Positions 37,581 through 46,189 of a stretch of DNA of 63,132 bases are shown here, piece by piece. The position numbers were made by a program, and so were the translations under genes. The notes under the pieces are model-generated. The model had not been told where the DNA came from, did not search any database, and saw only the letters and a program-made list of their open reading frames with translations. The stretch is from Jongsikchunia kroppenstedtii DSM 45133. Lineage in GTDB: Bacteria > Actinomycetota > Actinomycetes > Mycobacteriales > Mycobacteriaceae. Within the stretch, counting starts at the first letter, position 1. Each line of letters starts with the position of its first letter. The DNA lies in the NCBI RefSeq assembly GCF_000380485.1, contig NZ_AQYG01000033.1, forward strand, positions 1 to 63,132, read 5' to 3'.

Positions 37581-37867
37581 GTCAGCGTGCGACCGTCGAC
37601 CACGTCGTACTCCGATACCGCGGCGGACACGACGATGGCGCGTTGGTCCGCACGCGGCCCGTCGCCGCGAAAGGTCTCGACCGCTGCGCGGGACTCCCAG
37701 TGCTCGAACACCATTATTCGACCCGGATCGATGAGGTCGGCGGTGATCGAGAAGTCGATACAGCCTGCCGTCGCGCGGGCCAGTTCCACCACCGATCGGC
37801 AACCCGCGAGGTAGTCGTCACGCTGATCTGGATCGACGCCGAGATGTCCGGCCACAATCACGGTCAT
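37577..37867 (-). CDS. Antibiotic biosynthesis monooxygenase (ABM) domain protein
   Basis: A 96-residue dimeric alpha-beta barrel protein (AGHLGVDPDQRDDYLAG, then ARATAGCIDFSI and IMVFEHWESRAA). Members include quinol monooxygenases and heme-degrading enzymes, but most are uncharacterised. ATG 37867 is chosen because GGGAGAAGC precedes it; an in-frame start at 37900 is less likely. Confidence 0.88.
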   Translation of the reverse strand: MTVIVAGHLGVDPDQRDDYLAGCRSVVELARATAGCIDFSITADLIDPGRIMVFEHWESRAAVETFRGDGPRADQRAIVVSAAVSEYDVVDGRTLT

Positions 37868-37975
37868 ATGCTTCTCCCTTGGCTTGTGCAACTCGGTCAC
37901 AAGGTAAGACTGTCCGCCCCGCGCAAACTCATCGGTGCTCCAGTGCCCGCCGCCTCAGCGGGATAGCGTCTATGT

Positions 37976-38437
37976 GTGTCAATCGTGAGCGCTGTTCCGG
38001 AGGATGCCGGAGTCGTCGCGCGGCTGCAGGTCGCGTTCGCGGACGAATTCGACTCCCCCACACCGTCCGTCGACGTTCTTGAGCCACGGTTCCGCCGGCT
38101 GATCTCCGATCCGGCGGGCACCGTCTTGTTCGCCGGCTCTCCGCCGGAGCCGGACGGGTACGCCGTGGTGACCTTTCGGCCCACCGTTTACTGCGAGGGC
38201 CCGTTGGCGGTCCTCGACGAGTTGTATGTCCGGCCGGGGCTGCGCGGCCGCGGAATCGGCACCAAGCTGTTGGCCGCCGCGATCGATGACATGCGGCGAC
38301 GCGGCGGCGGCGAGATGCATATCAACGTCGATGAGCCCGACACCGGTGCGCGGCGGTTCTACGAGCGACACGGTTTCGTGAACATCGAGTTCGGCGGAGA
38401 CGGCCGAATGCTCTGTTACATCAGGGAATTCGGATAG
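37976..38437 (+). CDS. GNAT-family N-acetyltransferase
   Basis: A 153-residue acetyl-CoA-dependent acyltransferase. The acetyl-CoA loop is visible as PGLRGRGIGTKLL, with RRFYERHGFVNIEF after it. The substrate is unknown. The GTG start at 37976 lacks an obvious ribosome site. Its stop is immediately next to the stop of the convergent acyl-CoA dehydrogenase gene, with no spacer. Confidence 0.88.
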   Translation: MSIVSAVPEDAGVVARLQVAFADEFDSPTPSVDVLEPRFRRLISDPAGTVLFAGSPPEPDGYAVVTFRPTVYCEGPLAVLDELYVRPGLRGRGIGTKLLAAAIDDMRRRGGGEMHINVDEPDTGARRFYERHGFVNIEFGGDGRMLCYIREFG

Positions 38438-40159
38438 TTAGTCCGGCATCACGTAGGCGCCGTCGAGCACCTTCACCTGCTGCCAGACCCGGTCGAACGA
38501 TTCGGCATCTGCCGCCGGCCGGCGCACCGCACCCAGCGCCCATTCCTGTTGCTCCGAGGTCGCCGACGGCTTGCCGTACAGCGACACCGCATAACCGGAG
38601 AAGTCCCGGATCTGGAAGTCGAATATCCGGTTCAACACGTCGAGGTCGAGCGATGTAGCCGCGGCCTGCTCCAGGATGAGCTGGCCGTACACGACAAGCG
38701 TGAAAAGGTGCCCGATCGTGAGGACGAAGTCGAGATCCTTCGCCTGCTCGGCGGTCGGCGGCGCGGTTTCCAGCAAGCTCTGCAACGCCTTGGCCTGCCG
38801 GAAGAACACCCCCACGTTGGCGACGTCGCGGAACGATTCGTATGCGGCCTTCCAGTCGGCGAACTGAACCTTGCCGGCACCGCCGACCGGTCCCTGGGCG
38901 AAGAAGAACGCGTCGTCTGTGGCGTCGTTCCGGGTGGCGATGTCGACGTACTCGGCCGGATTGAAGAAGTAGTTCGGCATGAATTTCAGGATCTGCGCGA
39001 CGTTCACGTGCACAGTGCCCTCGAGCCGCGGGAGCCAGCCGATGAATCGATTCGCCTGATGGAAATAGGTGTTCTTCTCGTAGCCCTTGGCCGCCACCAC
39101 ATCGAGGAGCAGCGTCATCACAGTCTCGCCCTCGGAGGTGACCTTCGACTTGGTGACCGGATTGAACAGCAGATAGCGACGGTCGTCGCGGCTGGCGCTG
39201 CGGAAGTAGTCGATGGCGCGGTCGCTGAACAACTTCATCGCGGTCAACCGGGCGTAGGCGTCCACGAAATTGCCTTGGACGTGGGAGAAGTCGGTGACCG
39301 GGTTGCCGTAGAGAATCCGGTTGTTGGAGTGGGTGATCGCCTCGTACAGCGAGTGCGTGCACATGCCGATCGAACCGTGGCAGAGATTGAACTTGCCGAC
39401 GTTGACGGTGTTGAGCGCGGCCGCGAACGCTTCGGGGCCGGTGTGCAGGATGTCATCTGCAGTGACCGGATAGCCGTCGAGCTCGAACGTCGATACGTAC
39501 ATCTGGCCGTGCACCACGTTGCCGATCAGCTTGTAGTTCGGATGGCGCGAGTCCGCGGTGAAGAACACGTAGCCCTCGGGGCCGTCGATATCGGAGCGCC
39601 GACCGAATACCGACACCATGCCGGCCACGTTGCCGTTGCCTATGTAGTACTTGGTGCCCGACGCCGTGAAGCCCTGGCCGTCCGCGTCCGGCGTCAAGAC
39701 CATGTCGGTGCTGTACACGTCCGCGCCGTGTTCACGCTCGGACAATCCGAAGGCCATCACTTCGCCGTCGAGGAGCTGCTGTGCCGCTTTGGTTTTGGCC
39801 TTCTCGTTGGCCGACATCCAGATCGGTCCGAGCCCCAGGATGGTGACCTGCTCGGCGTACCAGTAGGCCAGGCCGTAGAAGCCGAAGATCTCGCTCAGCG
39901 CCGCGTTGCGGGCGCCGTCCCAGCGTCGGTTCTCGTCGCCGTCCGCGTATGCGGCGGGTGTCAGGAACGTGGCGAACAACTTCTCCTTCTTCTGGAACTC
40001 CAGGAAGTCGGCCACCCACTCGGCGTCGAGATCAGCCTGCAGCAGCCGCTGTTTGCCGTAGGACTCGAAGAAGTCGATGGTTGCGCGTAGTAAACGTCGG
40101 GTTTCGGGATCGAATTGTGCGTAATCGTTGGACTTCGGGTTCAGAAGGGGTCCGCGCAT
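38438..40159 (-). CDS. Acyl-CoA dehydrogenase family protein, large type
   Basis: A 573-residue flavoprotein, longer than the ~380 residues of ordinary acyl-CoA dehydrogenases. Family features are AFGLSEREHGADV, KYYIGNGNVAGMVSVFGR and a C-terminal helical domain. The extra C-terminal part (from ~400) resembles acyl-CoA oxidase-type extensions. It probably oxidises a long-chain or unusual acyl-CoA. ATG 40159 is chosen; a TTG at 40180 would overlap the MarR gene. It lies 14 bases after MarR in an operon. Confidence 0.85.
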   Translation of the reverse strand: MRGPLLNPKSNDYAQFDPETRRLLRATIDFFESYGKQRLLQADLDAEWVADFLEFQKKEKLFATFLTPAAYADGDENRRWDGARNAALSEIFGFYGLAYWYAEQVTILGLGPIWMSANEKAKTKAAQQLLDGEVMAFGLSEREHGADVYSTDMVLTPDADGQGFTASGTKYYIGNGNVAGMVSVFGRRSDIDGPEGYVFFTADSRHPNYKLIGNVVHGQMYVSTFELDGYPVTADDILHTGPEAFAAALNTVNVGKFNLCHGSIGMCTHSLYEAITHSNNRILYGNPVTDFSHVQGNFVDAYARLTAMKLFSDRAIDYFRSASRDDRRYLLFNPVTKSKVTSEGETVMTLLLDVVAAKGYEKNTYFHQANRFIGWLPRLEGTVHVNVAQILKFMPNYFFNPAEYVDIATRNDATDDAFFFAQGPVGGAGKVQFADWKAAYESFRDVANVGVFFRQAKALQSLLETAPPTAEQAKDLDFVLTIGHLFTLVVYGQLILEQAAATSLDLDVLNRIFDFQIRDFSGYAVSLYGKPSATSEQQEWALGAVRRPAADAESFDRVWQQVKVLDGAYVMPD

Positions 40160-40173
40160 GCGCCTCACTGTAT

Positions 40174-40617
40174 CTACCAATGCCAGGCATGGCCGCCCAC
40201 ATTGGCGATCGTGCGCTGCAGCACGGTGATCGTCGTGACGAATTCTTCCTCGGTGATGCCCTGCATGCGCTCGCGTTGCAACTCCGTCTGCAGGTCGGCT
40301 GCGGCAGCGAAAACCGTTGCCCCCGAATCAGTCAACGTAAGCGAGTTGCCGTCGCGGGTCGCCCAACCATGTTCGACGACGGTGCCCAGGGCGTCCTCGA
40401 TCGCCTCCGGCGTGTCGTTGGGACCAAGCTTCTCGACGAGATAGTCAGTACCCAGGCCGTCAGGCGCGGTCGAAAGCTGATGCAGCACCCACCATTCGGG
40501 TTGCCGCACCCCCATATCCTCGAGCGCGCCGCGGGTGCGTGCCCGGATCGCCTCGCCGGCGCGGACGGTCCAGAATCCCAGTGGTTGACGGTTCGGTGGC
40601 TGCATTGGCTTGTCCAT
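40174..40617 (-). CDS. MarR-family transcriptional regulator
   Basis: A 147-residue winged-helix protein with a helix-turn-helix around WWVLHQLSTAPDGLGTDYLVEKLG and a wing near RDGNSLTLTDSG. ATG 40617 coincides with the predicted transcription start, so the message is probably leaderless. It leads the acyl-CoA dehydrogenase gene. The promoter is nearly a copy of that of the quinone oxidoreductase at 26524. Confidence 0.88.
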   Translation of the reverse strand: MDKPMQPPNRQPLGFWTVRAGEAIRARTRGALEDMGVRQPEWWVLHQLSTAPDGLGTDYLVEKLGPNDTPEAIEDALGTVVEHGWATRDGNSLTLTDSGATVFAAAADLQTELQRERMQGITEEEFVTTITVLQRTIANVGGHAWHW

Positions 40618-40623
40618 GGCCCC

Positions 40624-40654
40624 ATGGTTCAACCTCAACCAGAGTTGATGTCAA
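40624..40654 (-). promoter_or_regulatory. SoxR/MerR-type promoter of the MarR-acyl-CoA dehydrogenase operon
   Basis: On the minus strand a consensus -35 TTGACA (40654-40649) and a weak -10 AACCAT (40629-40624) are 19 bp apart. The spacer contains CATCAACTCTGGTTGAGG (40650-40633), an 18-bp imperfect inverted repeat like that at 26490. The 12 bases TGGTTGAGGTTG are identical in both promoters. The start site would fall on the ATG at 40617. Confidence 0.65.
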
Positions 40655-40700
40655 ACCGGCACAATCGACAGATCAACCCACGTCGAAGAGGTCGATCACC

Positions 40701-41252
40701 ATGACCGTTGGTTCGCAGATCGTGTTCATCCAGGGCGGCGGCGCGGGCACGCACGACGAATGGGACAACAAGCTGGTCGATAGCCTTCGATCGCGGCTGG
40801 GCGGCGTTGAGATCTACTATCCACGCATGCCCGACGAGGGCGATCCGAGTTATGCCGCCTGGAACCCGGCCATTCGACGCGAACTAACGGGTCTGGACGA
40901 TCGAGCAATCGCGATCGGCCACTCGATCGGCGGGCCGCTCCTGATCCAGACATTGTCAGAGCAACCCGAACCCACCCCGCTCGCCGCGATCGTGCTGATC
41001 TCAGCGCCGTTCATCGGGCCGGGCGGCTGGGCGGGCGACGAGTTCGAACTGCCGAACGACCTTGGCACGCGGTTGCCTCCGAGCGCGGCCGTTCACCTAT
41101 TCCACGGTCTTGAGGACGACATCGTCCCGGCCGCCCATGCCGAGCGATACGCAGACGTGACTCCACAAGCAACTGTGCATAGATTGCCGGGCCGCGATCA
41201 CCAGCTGAACAATGATCTGCGCGAAGTGGCGAGCGTGCTGACGACGCTGTAG
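40701..41252 (+). CDS. Small alpha/beta hydrolase (RBBP9/YdeN type)
   Basis: A 183-residue serine hydrolase of the RBBP9/YdeN family: FIQGGGAGTHDEW at the N-terminus, nucleophile Ser in AIGHSIGG, acidic residue in GLEDDIVP and His in GRDHQLNND. The ATG at 40701 follows GAAGAGG. It is divergent from the MarR operon with an 83-base gap. The natural substrate is unknown. Confidence 0.88.
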   Translation: MTVGSQIVFIQGGGAGTHDEWDNKLVDSLRSRLGGVEIYYPRMPDEGDPSYAAWNPAIRRELTGLDDRAIAIGHSIGGPLLIQTLSEQPEPTPLAAIVLISAPFIGPGGWAGDEFELPNDLGTRLPPSAAVHLFHGLEDDIVPAAHAERYADVTPQATVHRLPGRDHQLNNDLREVASVLTTL

Positions 41253-41268
41253 CAATACGTTGTAACTG

Positions 41269-41342
41269 TCGGGCTGACAGGATTTGAACCTGCGACCACT
41301 TGACCCCCAGTCAAGTGCGCTACCAAACTGCGCCACAGCCCG
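41269..41342 (-). tRNA. tRNA-Pro (anticodon GGG)
   Basis: The minus strand folds into a standard cloverleaf: acceptor stem CGGGCTG/CAGCCCG, anticodon stem CTTGA/TCAAG with loop CTGGGGG (anticodon GGG), T-arm with GGTTCAAATCC, and discriminator A at 41269. The 3' CCA is not encoded. It lies alone between two protein genes, with no integrase beside it. Confidence 0.95.
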
Positions 41343-41404
41343 TTGACCGCCGATAGCTCGGCGAGCGCCGTTGACTCTACCGTGCCGCTCTCGCGACGAG
41401 CGAA

Positions 41405-43120
41405 TCAGCTGGCAGTGTCGTGCCGCACCACGTCGTAGACGGGGATAGTCATCTCCTCGTTCAGCCATGGCTGCGCATCGGCCAGCTCGCGATCCTTCAC
41501 GTATCCCGTTTCGACCAGGCCGGTCGCGGCGTCGATGATGCGGTAGCGCTGCGTCCAGGTGTGCAACGGCTGCGACTCCAGCAGGATCACCCGCAGCTCC
41601 CCCGGCTCGTAGCGGCAACACTGCTGCACGTACTCGATCAGCTGCTCGTCATGCAGATGCCCGTCCCCGAAGTTCCAACCGAGGATCGGTCCGGCGGTCA
41701 CTTCGCCGTCCACACATGTGTACTGCGCCGGATCGTCCACGGCCCGACCGATCAAGCCGTGCAACGCCCGCCCCTGCGGATGCATCGACCGGAACGCGAC
41801 CTGCTTGCCCTCGATCACCGTCAGGTCGACGCCGGGATACCGCGCCACCAGCTGCTCGTGCGCCGAGCCCGACAGCTTCTTGATCACGCCGAGCTTCGCT
41901 TCGGAGTCGCCCCGGAAGCACCACATCCCGGCCGCCCAGTTGCCCGCGTAGTACCGCATCGATACCAGGAACGACACATACTTCGGGAACAGATTGCCGA
42001 ACAGCACCAGCGCTCCGGAGATGCACAGAACCGCGATGAGCCACGGCGATTGAATGTCGCCGGGGCCGATATCGGCATTGCCACCGAACACGACGATCGC
42101 GGAGACGATCATCATCAGGTTCCACTCGCCCGGGATACCCATCGGGAACATCCCGATGATGTGGAAGTGGAACAACACGATCACCGTGACCGCCACGTAC
42201 GTGACCCAGCCATGCGACAGCAGCAGGATGAACGGCACACCGGCCTCGATGACTGTGCCGCCGTGCGCAAAGGCGCCGGCGAGCCTGGACGGTCGCATGT
42301 CGTTCGGGTAGTCGCGGAACAGCCTGCGCCGAAACGGCTTCCAGGGATGGATCGGTGAGTTCGACATCATCACCGAGACCACGTACGGGAAATGCAGATT
42401 CATCTTCGACAGCGAGGCGCCCCACCACACGATGCAGGTCAGCACCTGCGCCCCCGCGATCGATTCCGGGAACGGGAACATCAGGATGATCAGCATCACC
42501 CAGTAGTGCTCGGACCGCGCCGCGAGGAACGCGATCTGGTCGCGGAACCCGAGGAGCGCCAGCGATGCCACCAGCGGTAGCAGCACCCACCACTGCAGCG
42601 AACGCTCGCCATGATCTTCATGGCCCTGCATCACCAGCGCGAAGACGCCAGAGGCCAGAACGACGGCGTACAGCCCGGCGTCGAACGGCGTCCGAGTGGC
42701 GCCTCTGGTGCCCGGAATCTTCGGCCAGGGTGGAAGTCGCACCATTCCCGGCCGCAGGAAGTACAGGATGCCGCCGATAAGCGGATCGGTGCGCTGCGTC
42801 ATCGGCCCTGCGCTGCAACCCAATCCAAGGATTTCGAAGAGCAGCGCCCAGACGATCGCCTTCTGAAAGAAGATCGGCGACGACCACCATTCGTCGAAAC
42901 TGCCCAGCCCACCGGCGGCCGGCGTGATGAGCCCGATGAGAACCAGGCCGACGCCAGCGAACAGGACCATCTTGACCACGTACATCAGCAGCACGATCGT
43001 CGGGATGCCGCCGCCGTTCTCACCCCAGAAGGTCACCGCCTCGCGGATGCGGCGTGACCGCGAGAACCCCCGCCACGCGTCAGGAGCAATCGGCATCATC
43101 TCGGCAGTTTTGAAACCCAC
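41405..43120 (-). CDS. DUF3556 multi-pass membrane protein
   Basis: A 571-residue protein. The first ~370 residues contain many membrane helices (for example TIVLLMYVVKMVLFAG and LIAVLCISGALVLFGNLF). The last ~200 are soluble, with a WNFGDGHLHDEQLIEYVQ motif. It matches DUF3556, a family I associate with mycolic-acid actinobacteria; the function is unknown. The GTG start at 43120 is weak, and ATG 43099 is an alternative. Confidence 0.82.
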   Translation of the reverse strand: MGFKTAEMMPIAPDAWRGFSRSRRIREAVTFWGENGGGIPTIVLLMYVVKMVLFAGVGLVLIGLITPAAGGLGSFDEWWSSPIFFQKAIVWALLFEILGLGCSAGPMTQRTDPLIGGILYFLRPGMVRLPPWPKIPGTRGATRTPFDAGLYAVVLASGVFALVMQGHEDHGERSLQWWVLLPLVASLALLGFRDQIAFLAARSEHYWVMLIILMFPFPESIAGAQVLTCIVWWGASLSKMNLHFPYVVSVMMSNSPIHPWKPFRRRLFRDYPNDMRPSRLAGAFAHGGTVIEAGVPFILLLSHGWVTYVAVTVIVLFHFHIIGMFPMGIPGEWNLMMIVSAIVVFGGNADIGPGDIQSPWLIAVLCISGALVLFGNLFPKYVSFLVSMRYYAGNWAAGMWCFRGDSEAKLGVIKKLSGSAHEQLVARYPGVDLTVIEGKQVAFRSMHPQGRALHGLIGRAVDDPAQYTCVDGEVTAGPILGWNFGDGHLHDEQLIEYVQQCCRYEPGELRVILLESQPLHTWTQRYRIIDAATGLVETGYVKDRELADAQPWLNEEMTIPVYDVVRHDTAS

Positions 43121-43176
43121 TCGATTACCTATACCGGGTCACACGTCGAAGTGGAACATGTTCCAGAATTGACGCG

Positions 43177-43401
43177 ATGATCGTGCATGCCGTAATCAAG
43201 CCGAACAGCCGTAAGGGGCCGCTCGTCGAAGTCGCCGACGACGGTTCGCTCACACTGTTCGTGCGCGAGCCCGCGATCGACGGCAAGGCCAACAAGGGCG
43301 CGATCGCCCTGCTGGCAAAGCATTTCGGCGTCCCGCGAAGTTCAGTGCACTTGACCGGCGGCGCCACGTCTCGCCACAAACGATTCGAGATCACTGGCTG
43401 A
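43177..43401 (+). CDS. DUF167/YggU family protein
   Basis: A 74-residue small protein beginning IKPNSRKG and carrying the DUF167 motif DGKANKGAIALLAKHFGVPRS. The structure of relatives (YggU) is known but the cellular role is not. It is divergent from the DUF3556 gene across a 56-base gap. Confidence 0.92.
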   Translation: MIVHAVIKPNSRKGPLVEVADDGSLTLFVREPAIDGKANKGAIALLAKHFGVPRSSVHLTGGATSRHKRFEITG

Positions 43402-43445
43402 TTCCCCCCCCTTGCGAATGTCCGATTTGCCGCGTACATTTGTAC

Positions 43446-43461
43446 TAGAACATACGTTCGA
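43446..43461 (+). promoter_or_regulatory. LexA (SOS) box candidate upstream of the DUF222-HNH gene
   Basis: TAGAACATACGTTCGA matches the actinobacterial SOS box TCGAAC-N4-GTTCGA with one mismatch. It lies 21 bases before the ATG. It is preceded by GTACATTTGTAC, a second short palindrome. DNA damage would be expected to induce the gene. Confidence 0.65.
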
Positions 43462-43482
43462 GCCGATGGCCATAGGGGGAAC

Positions 43483-44760
43483 ATGGACACCGCTACAACA
43501 CCACCGAGCATGTTCGCTGCGGGTGGGTTGAGAACGCTCGTCGATCGGCTGCGAACGATGCCCACTGACGTAACCGACCGGGACTGCGTCGATGCGCTGA
43601 CAACGCTGGTCGAGCTGGAGGCGGCCACCGCGGCAACCAAGATGCGGCTGATGGTCCGCCTGGAGCAAGAACGTAAAGCCGCTCGCCGTGCCGCCGGCGT
43701 TCGCGAACGCAAGATCGGCGAGGGCATCGCCGCCGAGATCGGGCTAGCGATCAAACAATCGCCGCATAAGGCGGCACAACTGCTTTCTGTCGCGCGACGC
43801 CTGACCATGGACCTCCCACGTACGTTCGATGCGCTGCAGGCCGGTGTCCTGACCGAGCCGCGGGCCGAGACGATCGCCCGCGAAACCGCGATCCTCGACC
43901 CGGGCGACGCCGCGATCGCCGACCACAATCTCTGCGCCGATCAAGCGGCACTGATCGGCAAAGGCGACAAGGAGATCGACCGCGTCGCCAAGGCCGAGGT
44001 GTATCGACTCGACCCGCGCGCCGTCGTCGACCACAACGAGAAGCGGCTCACCGATCGCCGAGTCTGGACCAAGCCGCTGCCCGGCGCATTGGTGCAACTG
44101 TCCGCGCAGCTGCCGCTGAAAGACGGCATCGCCGCGTATGCCACTCTCCTCCGCGACGCGAAATCCGCTGCTACCCAAGGTGATGAGCGAACCCAGGGCC
44201 AGATCATGGCCGACTTGATGAGCGCACGACTGTCGGGTGGCGACTCCGCCGCGACCATCCCCGTCGCCGTGGAGGTTGTCGTTCCGGTGGCGGCGCTCGT
44301 CGACGGCGCAGACACTGCGGCGGACATCGGCGGCCGCACAGTACCGGCCGAGACGGCTCGACGGGTCATCGCCGACGCCCTCGACGATGCCGCGGACGTC
44401 TCGCTACGCCGCCTGTTTGCGGACGCGGAAACCGGCAGCCTGGTGGCGATGGAGTCCCGCGCCCGCTGCTTCCCGGACGGGCTGAGACGTTTCCTCACCA
44501 GACGCGACGCCGGGGTCTGCCGCACGCCGTACTGTGGCGCGCCGGTCCGACATGCCGATCACACGGTCCCGCATCACGCGGGCGGGCCCACCGACGCCGA
44601 CAACGGCGCCGGCCGTTGCGCACGCTGCAACCAGGCCAAGGAAGCCGACGGTTGGACCGCGACCGTCGTCCGGGGAGGTCGCCGTGAACGGCACCGGATC
44701 GAGATCGTGACACCGACGGGGCATGCGCATAACAGCACTGCTCCCCCGATCTGCGCGTAG
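43483..44760 (+). CDS. DUF222/13E12-type protein with HNH endonuclease domain
   Basis: A 425-residue protein. The N-terminal ~300 residues are the DUF222 (13E12 repeat) domain. The C-terminal part is an HNH nuclease: VRHADHTVPHHAGGPTDADN, with paired cysteines CRTPYC and CARC that would hold a zinc. Such genes are multicopy in mycobacteria and relatives, and some have been treated as repetitive elements. The cellular role is unclear. The LexA-like site upstream suggests an SOS link. Confidence 0.93.
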   Translation: MDTATTPPSMFAAGGLRTLVDRLRTMPTDVTDRDCVDALTTLVELEAATAATKMRLMVRLEQERKAARRAAGVRERKIGEGIAAEIGLAIKQSPHKAAQLLSVARRLTMDLPRTFDALQAGVLTEPRAETIARETAILDPGDAAIADHNLCADQAALIGKGDKEIDRVAKAEVYRLDPRAVVDHNEKRLTDRRVWTKPLPGALVQLSAQLPLKDGIAAYATLLRDAKSAATQGDERTQGQIMADLMSARLSGGDSAATIPVAVEVVVPVAALVDGADTAADIGGRTVPAETARRVIADALDDAADVSLRRLFADAETGSLVAMESRARCFPDGLRRFLTRRDAGVCRTPYCGAPVRHADHTVPHHAGGPTDADNGAGRCARCNQAKEADGWTATVVRGGRRERHRIEIVTPTGHAHNSTAPPICA

Positions 44761-44770
44761 CGTGACCAGC

Positions 44771-46189
44771 ATGGACATCGCGGTCAATGTCACCGGCGGC
44801 GACATCGTCGGTACCGAATCAGACGGCGTCACAGCATTTCTGGGCGTGCCGTACGCCGCCGCGCCCATCGGCGCATTTGCGTTCGCCGCGCCGCAGCCCG
44901 TGGCACCGTGGAGCGGCAGTCGTGATGCTCGGAGCGAGGGGCCGTCGTGCTGGCAGTCGCCGTACCCGCAGCCCGTCCGCACCTGGTTCTCAAAGGTGAC
45001 GGCCACCGAGCTCGGCGGCGAATGCCTCAACGTCAATGTCTGGACCCCGGATGTGCAGGCCGACGGCCTTCCGGTCATGGTGTGGATCCACGGCGGTGCG
45101 TTCGTCCGCGGCTCCAACGCCTCACCCACCTACGACGGGACAGCCTTCGCGCGCGACGGCGTAGTGCTGGTGTCGATCAATTACCGCCTCGGCGTGTTCG
45201 GCTACAGCGTCTTCGACGATGCTCCGACGAACCTCGGGATGCGCGATCAGATCGCCGCCCTGCAGTGGGTGCGCGAGAACGCCGCGGCATTCGGCGGCAA
45301 CCCGGACGACGTCACCGTCTTCGGCGAGTCGGCCGGCGGCATGAGCATCGCCAATCTGCTGACCTCGCCCGGCGCGCGCGGGCTATTCGGTAAAGCGATC
45401 ATCCAGAGCGGTCACGGCCACGCGATCTTCACGAAGGAAGATTCGACGATGGTGACGGCCGAGATGGCGCAGATCCTCGGAATCCCAGCGACCGCCGCCG
45501 CGTTCTCGAAGGTCCCCCCCGACATCCTGATCGACGCACAGAACAAGCTCGGCATCGCTATCCGCGATGATCCGGACCCGGCCCGCTGGGGCGTATCGAC
45601 CATCAAGGGCGGTATGGGGATCACCGCGTTCATGCCGGTATTCGACGACCTGATTCCCGAGTTCCCCGACGTCGCAGCGAAGTCCGGTGCCGGCGGCAGC
45701 ACCCCGTTGCTCATCGGCTGCACGGCAAGCGAATTCACTCTGTTCAGCCTGAGCTCCGGCACTCGCGACGCCATCACCGACGAAGTACTGCCGATCGCCG
45801 CTGCCCGGTTCGGCGCCGACGCCGAGACCCTCGCGAGACTTCGTGCCGAACGGCCGGACTCGACCGCCGCAGACATCTTCGACATAGTCGCCTCGGATCA
45901 GGCATTCCGTAAGCCAATCGAGCGGTTCGCCGATGCACACCGATCCGCGGATGCGCCCGTGTTCGTCTACGAGTTCGCCTGGGAATCTCCGGTCGATGGG
46001 CTCGGCGCCTGCCACGCCATGGAGCTCGCGTTCGTCTTCGACACGCTCGGCAGCAACGAGTCCTTCACCGGACCGAATCCGCCGCAGAGCATCGCCGATG
46101 ACATGCATGGCGCCTGGGTGCAGTTCGCGAAGACCGGCGATCCCGGTCCGACGCTTACTTTTTCCGCTTCTCCCGGACCCGGACGTTGA
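44771..46189 (+). CDS. Type-B carboxylesterase with abnormal C-terminus
   Basis: A 472-residue esterase: [18 protein letters not shown] (oxyanion hole), nucleophile Ser in GESAGG, acidic residue region TASEF and catalytic His in GACHAMEL. The enzyme should hydrolyse carboxylic esters. The normal ending after KTGDP (WPxY...M.FD) is missing, and the last ~10 residues ([10 protein letters not shown]) are read from the antisense of the der 3' end. ATG 44771 gives a family-like N-terminus. Confidence 0.88.
   Translation: MDIAVNVTGGDIVGTESDGVTAFLGVPYAAAPIGAFAFAAPQPVAPWSGSRDARSEGPSCWQSPYPQPVRTWFSKVTATELGGECLNVNVWTPDVQADGLPVMVWIHGGAFVRGSNASPTYDGTAFARDGVVLVSINYRLGVFGYSVFDDAPTNLGMRDQIAALQWVRENAAAFGGNPDDVTVFGESAGGMSIANLLTSPGARGLFGKAIIQSGHGHAIFTKEDSTMVTAEMAQILGIPATAAAFSKVPPDILIDAQNKLGIAIRDDPDPARWGVSTIKGGMGITAFMPVFDDLIPEFPDVAAKSGAGGSTPLLIGCTASEFTLFSLSSGTRDAITDEVLPIAAARFGADAETLARLRAERPDSTAADIFDIVASDQAFRKPIERFADAHRSADAPVFVYEFAWESPVDGLGACHAMELAFVFDTLGSNESFTGPNPPQSIADDMHGAWVQFAKTGDPGPTLTFSASPGPGR

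Noticed and set aside
41269-41342. tRNA-Pro as an integration site for a genomic island
   Set aside because: No repeat of its 3' end is visible on either side and neighbours are ordinary genes.
43483-44760. DUF222-HNH gene as an active mobile element
   Set aside because: I saw no inverted or direct terminal repeats around it. A single chromosomal gene with its own promoter fits better.
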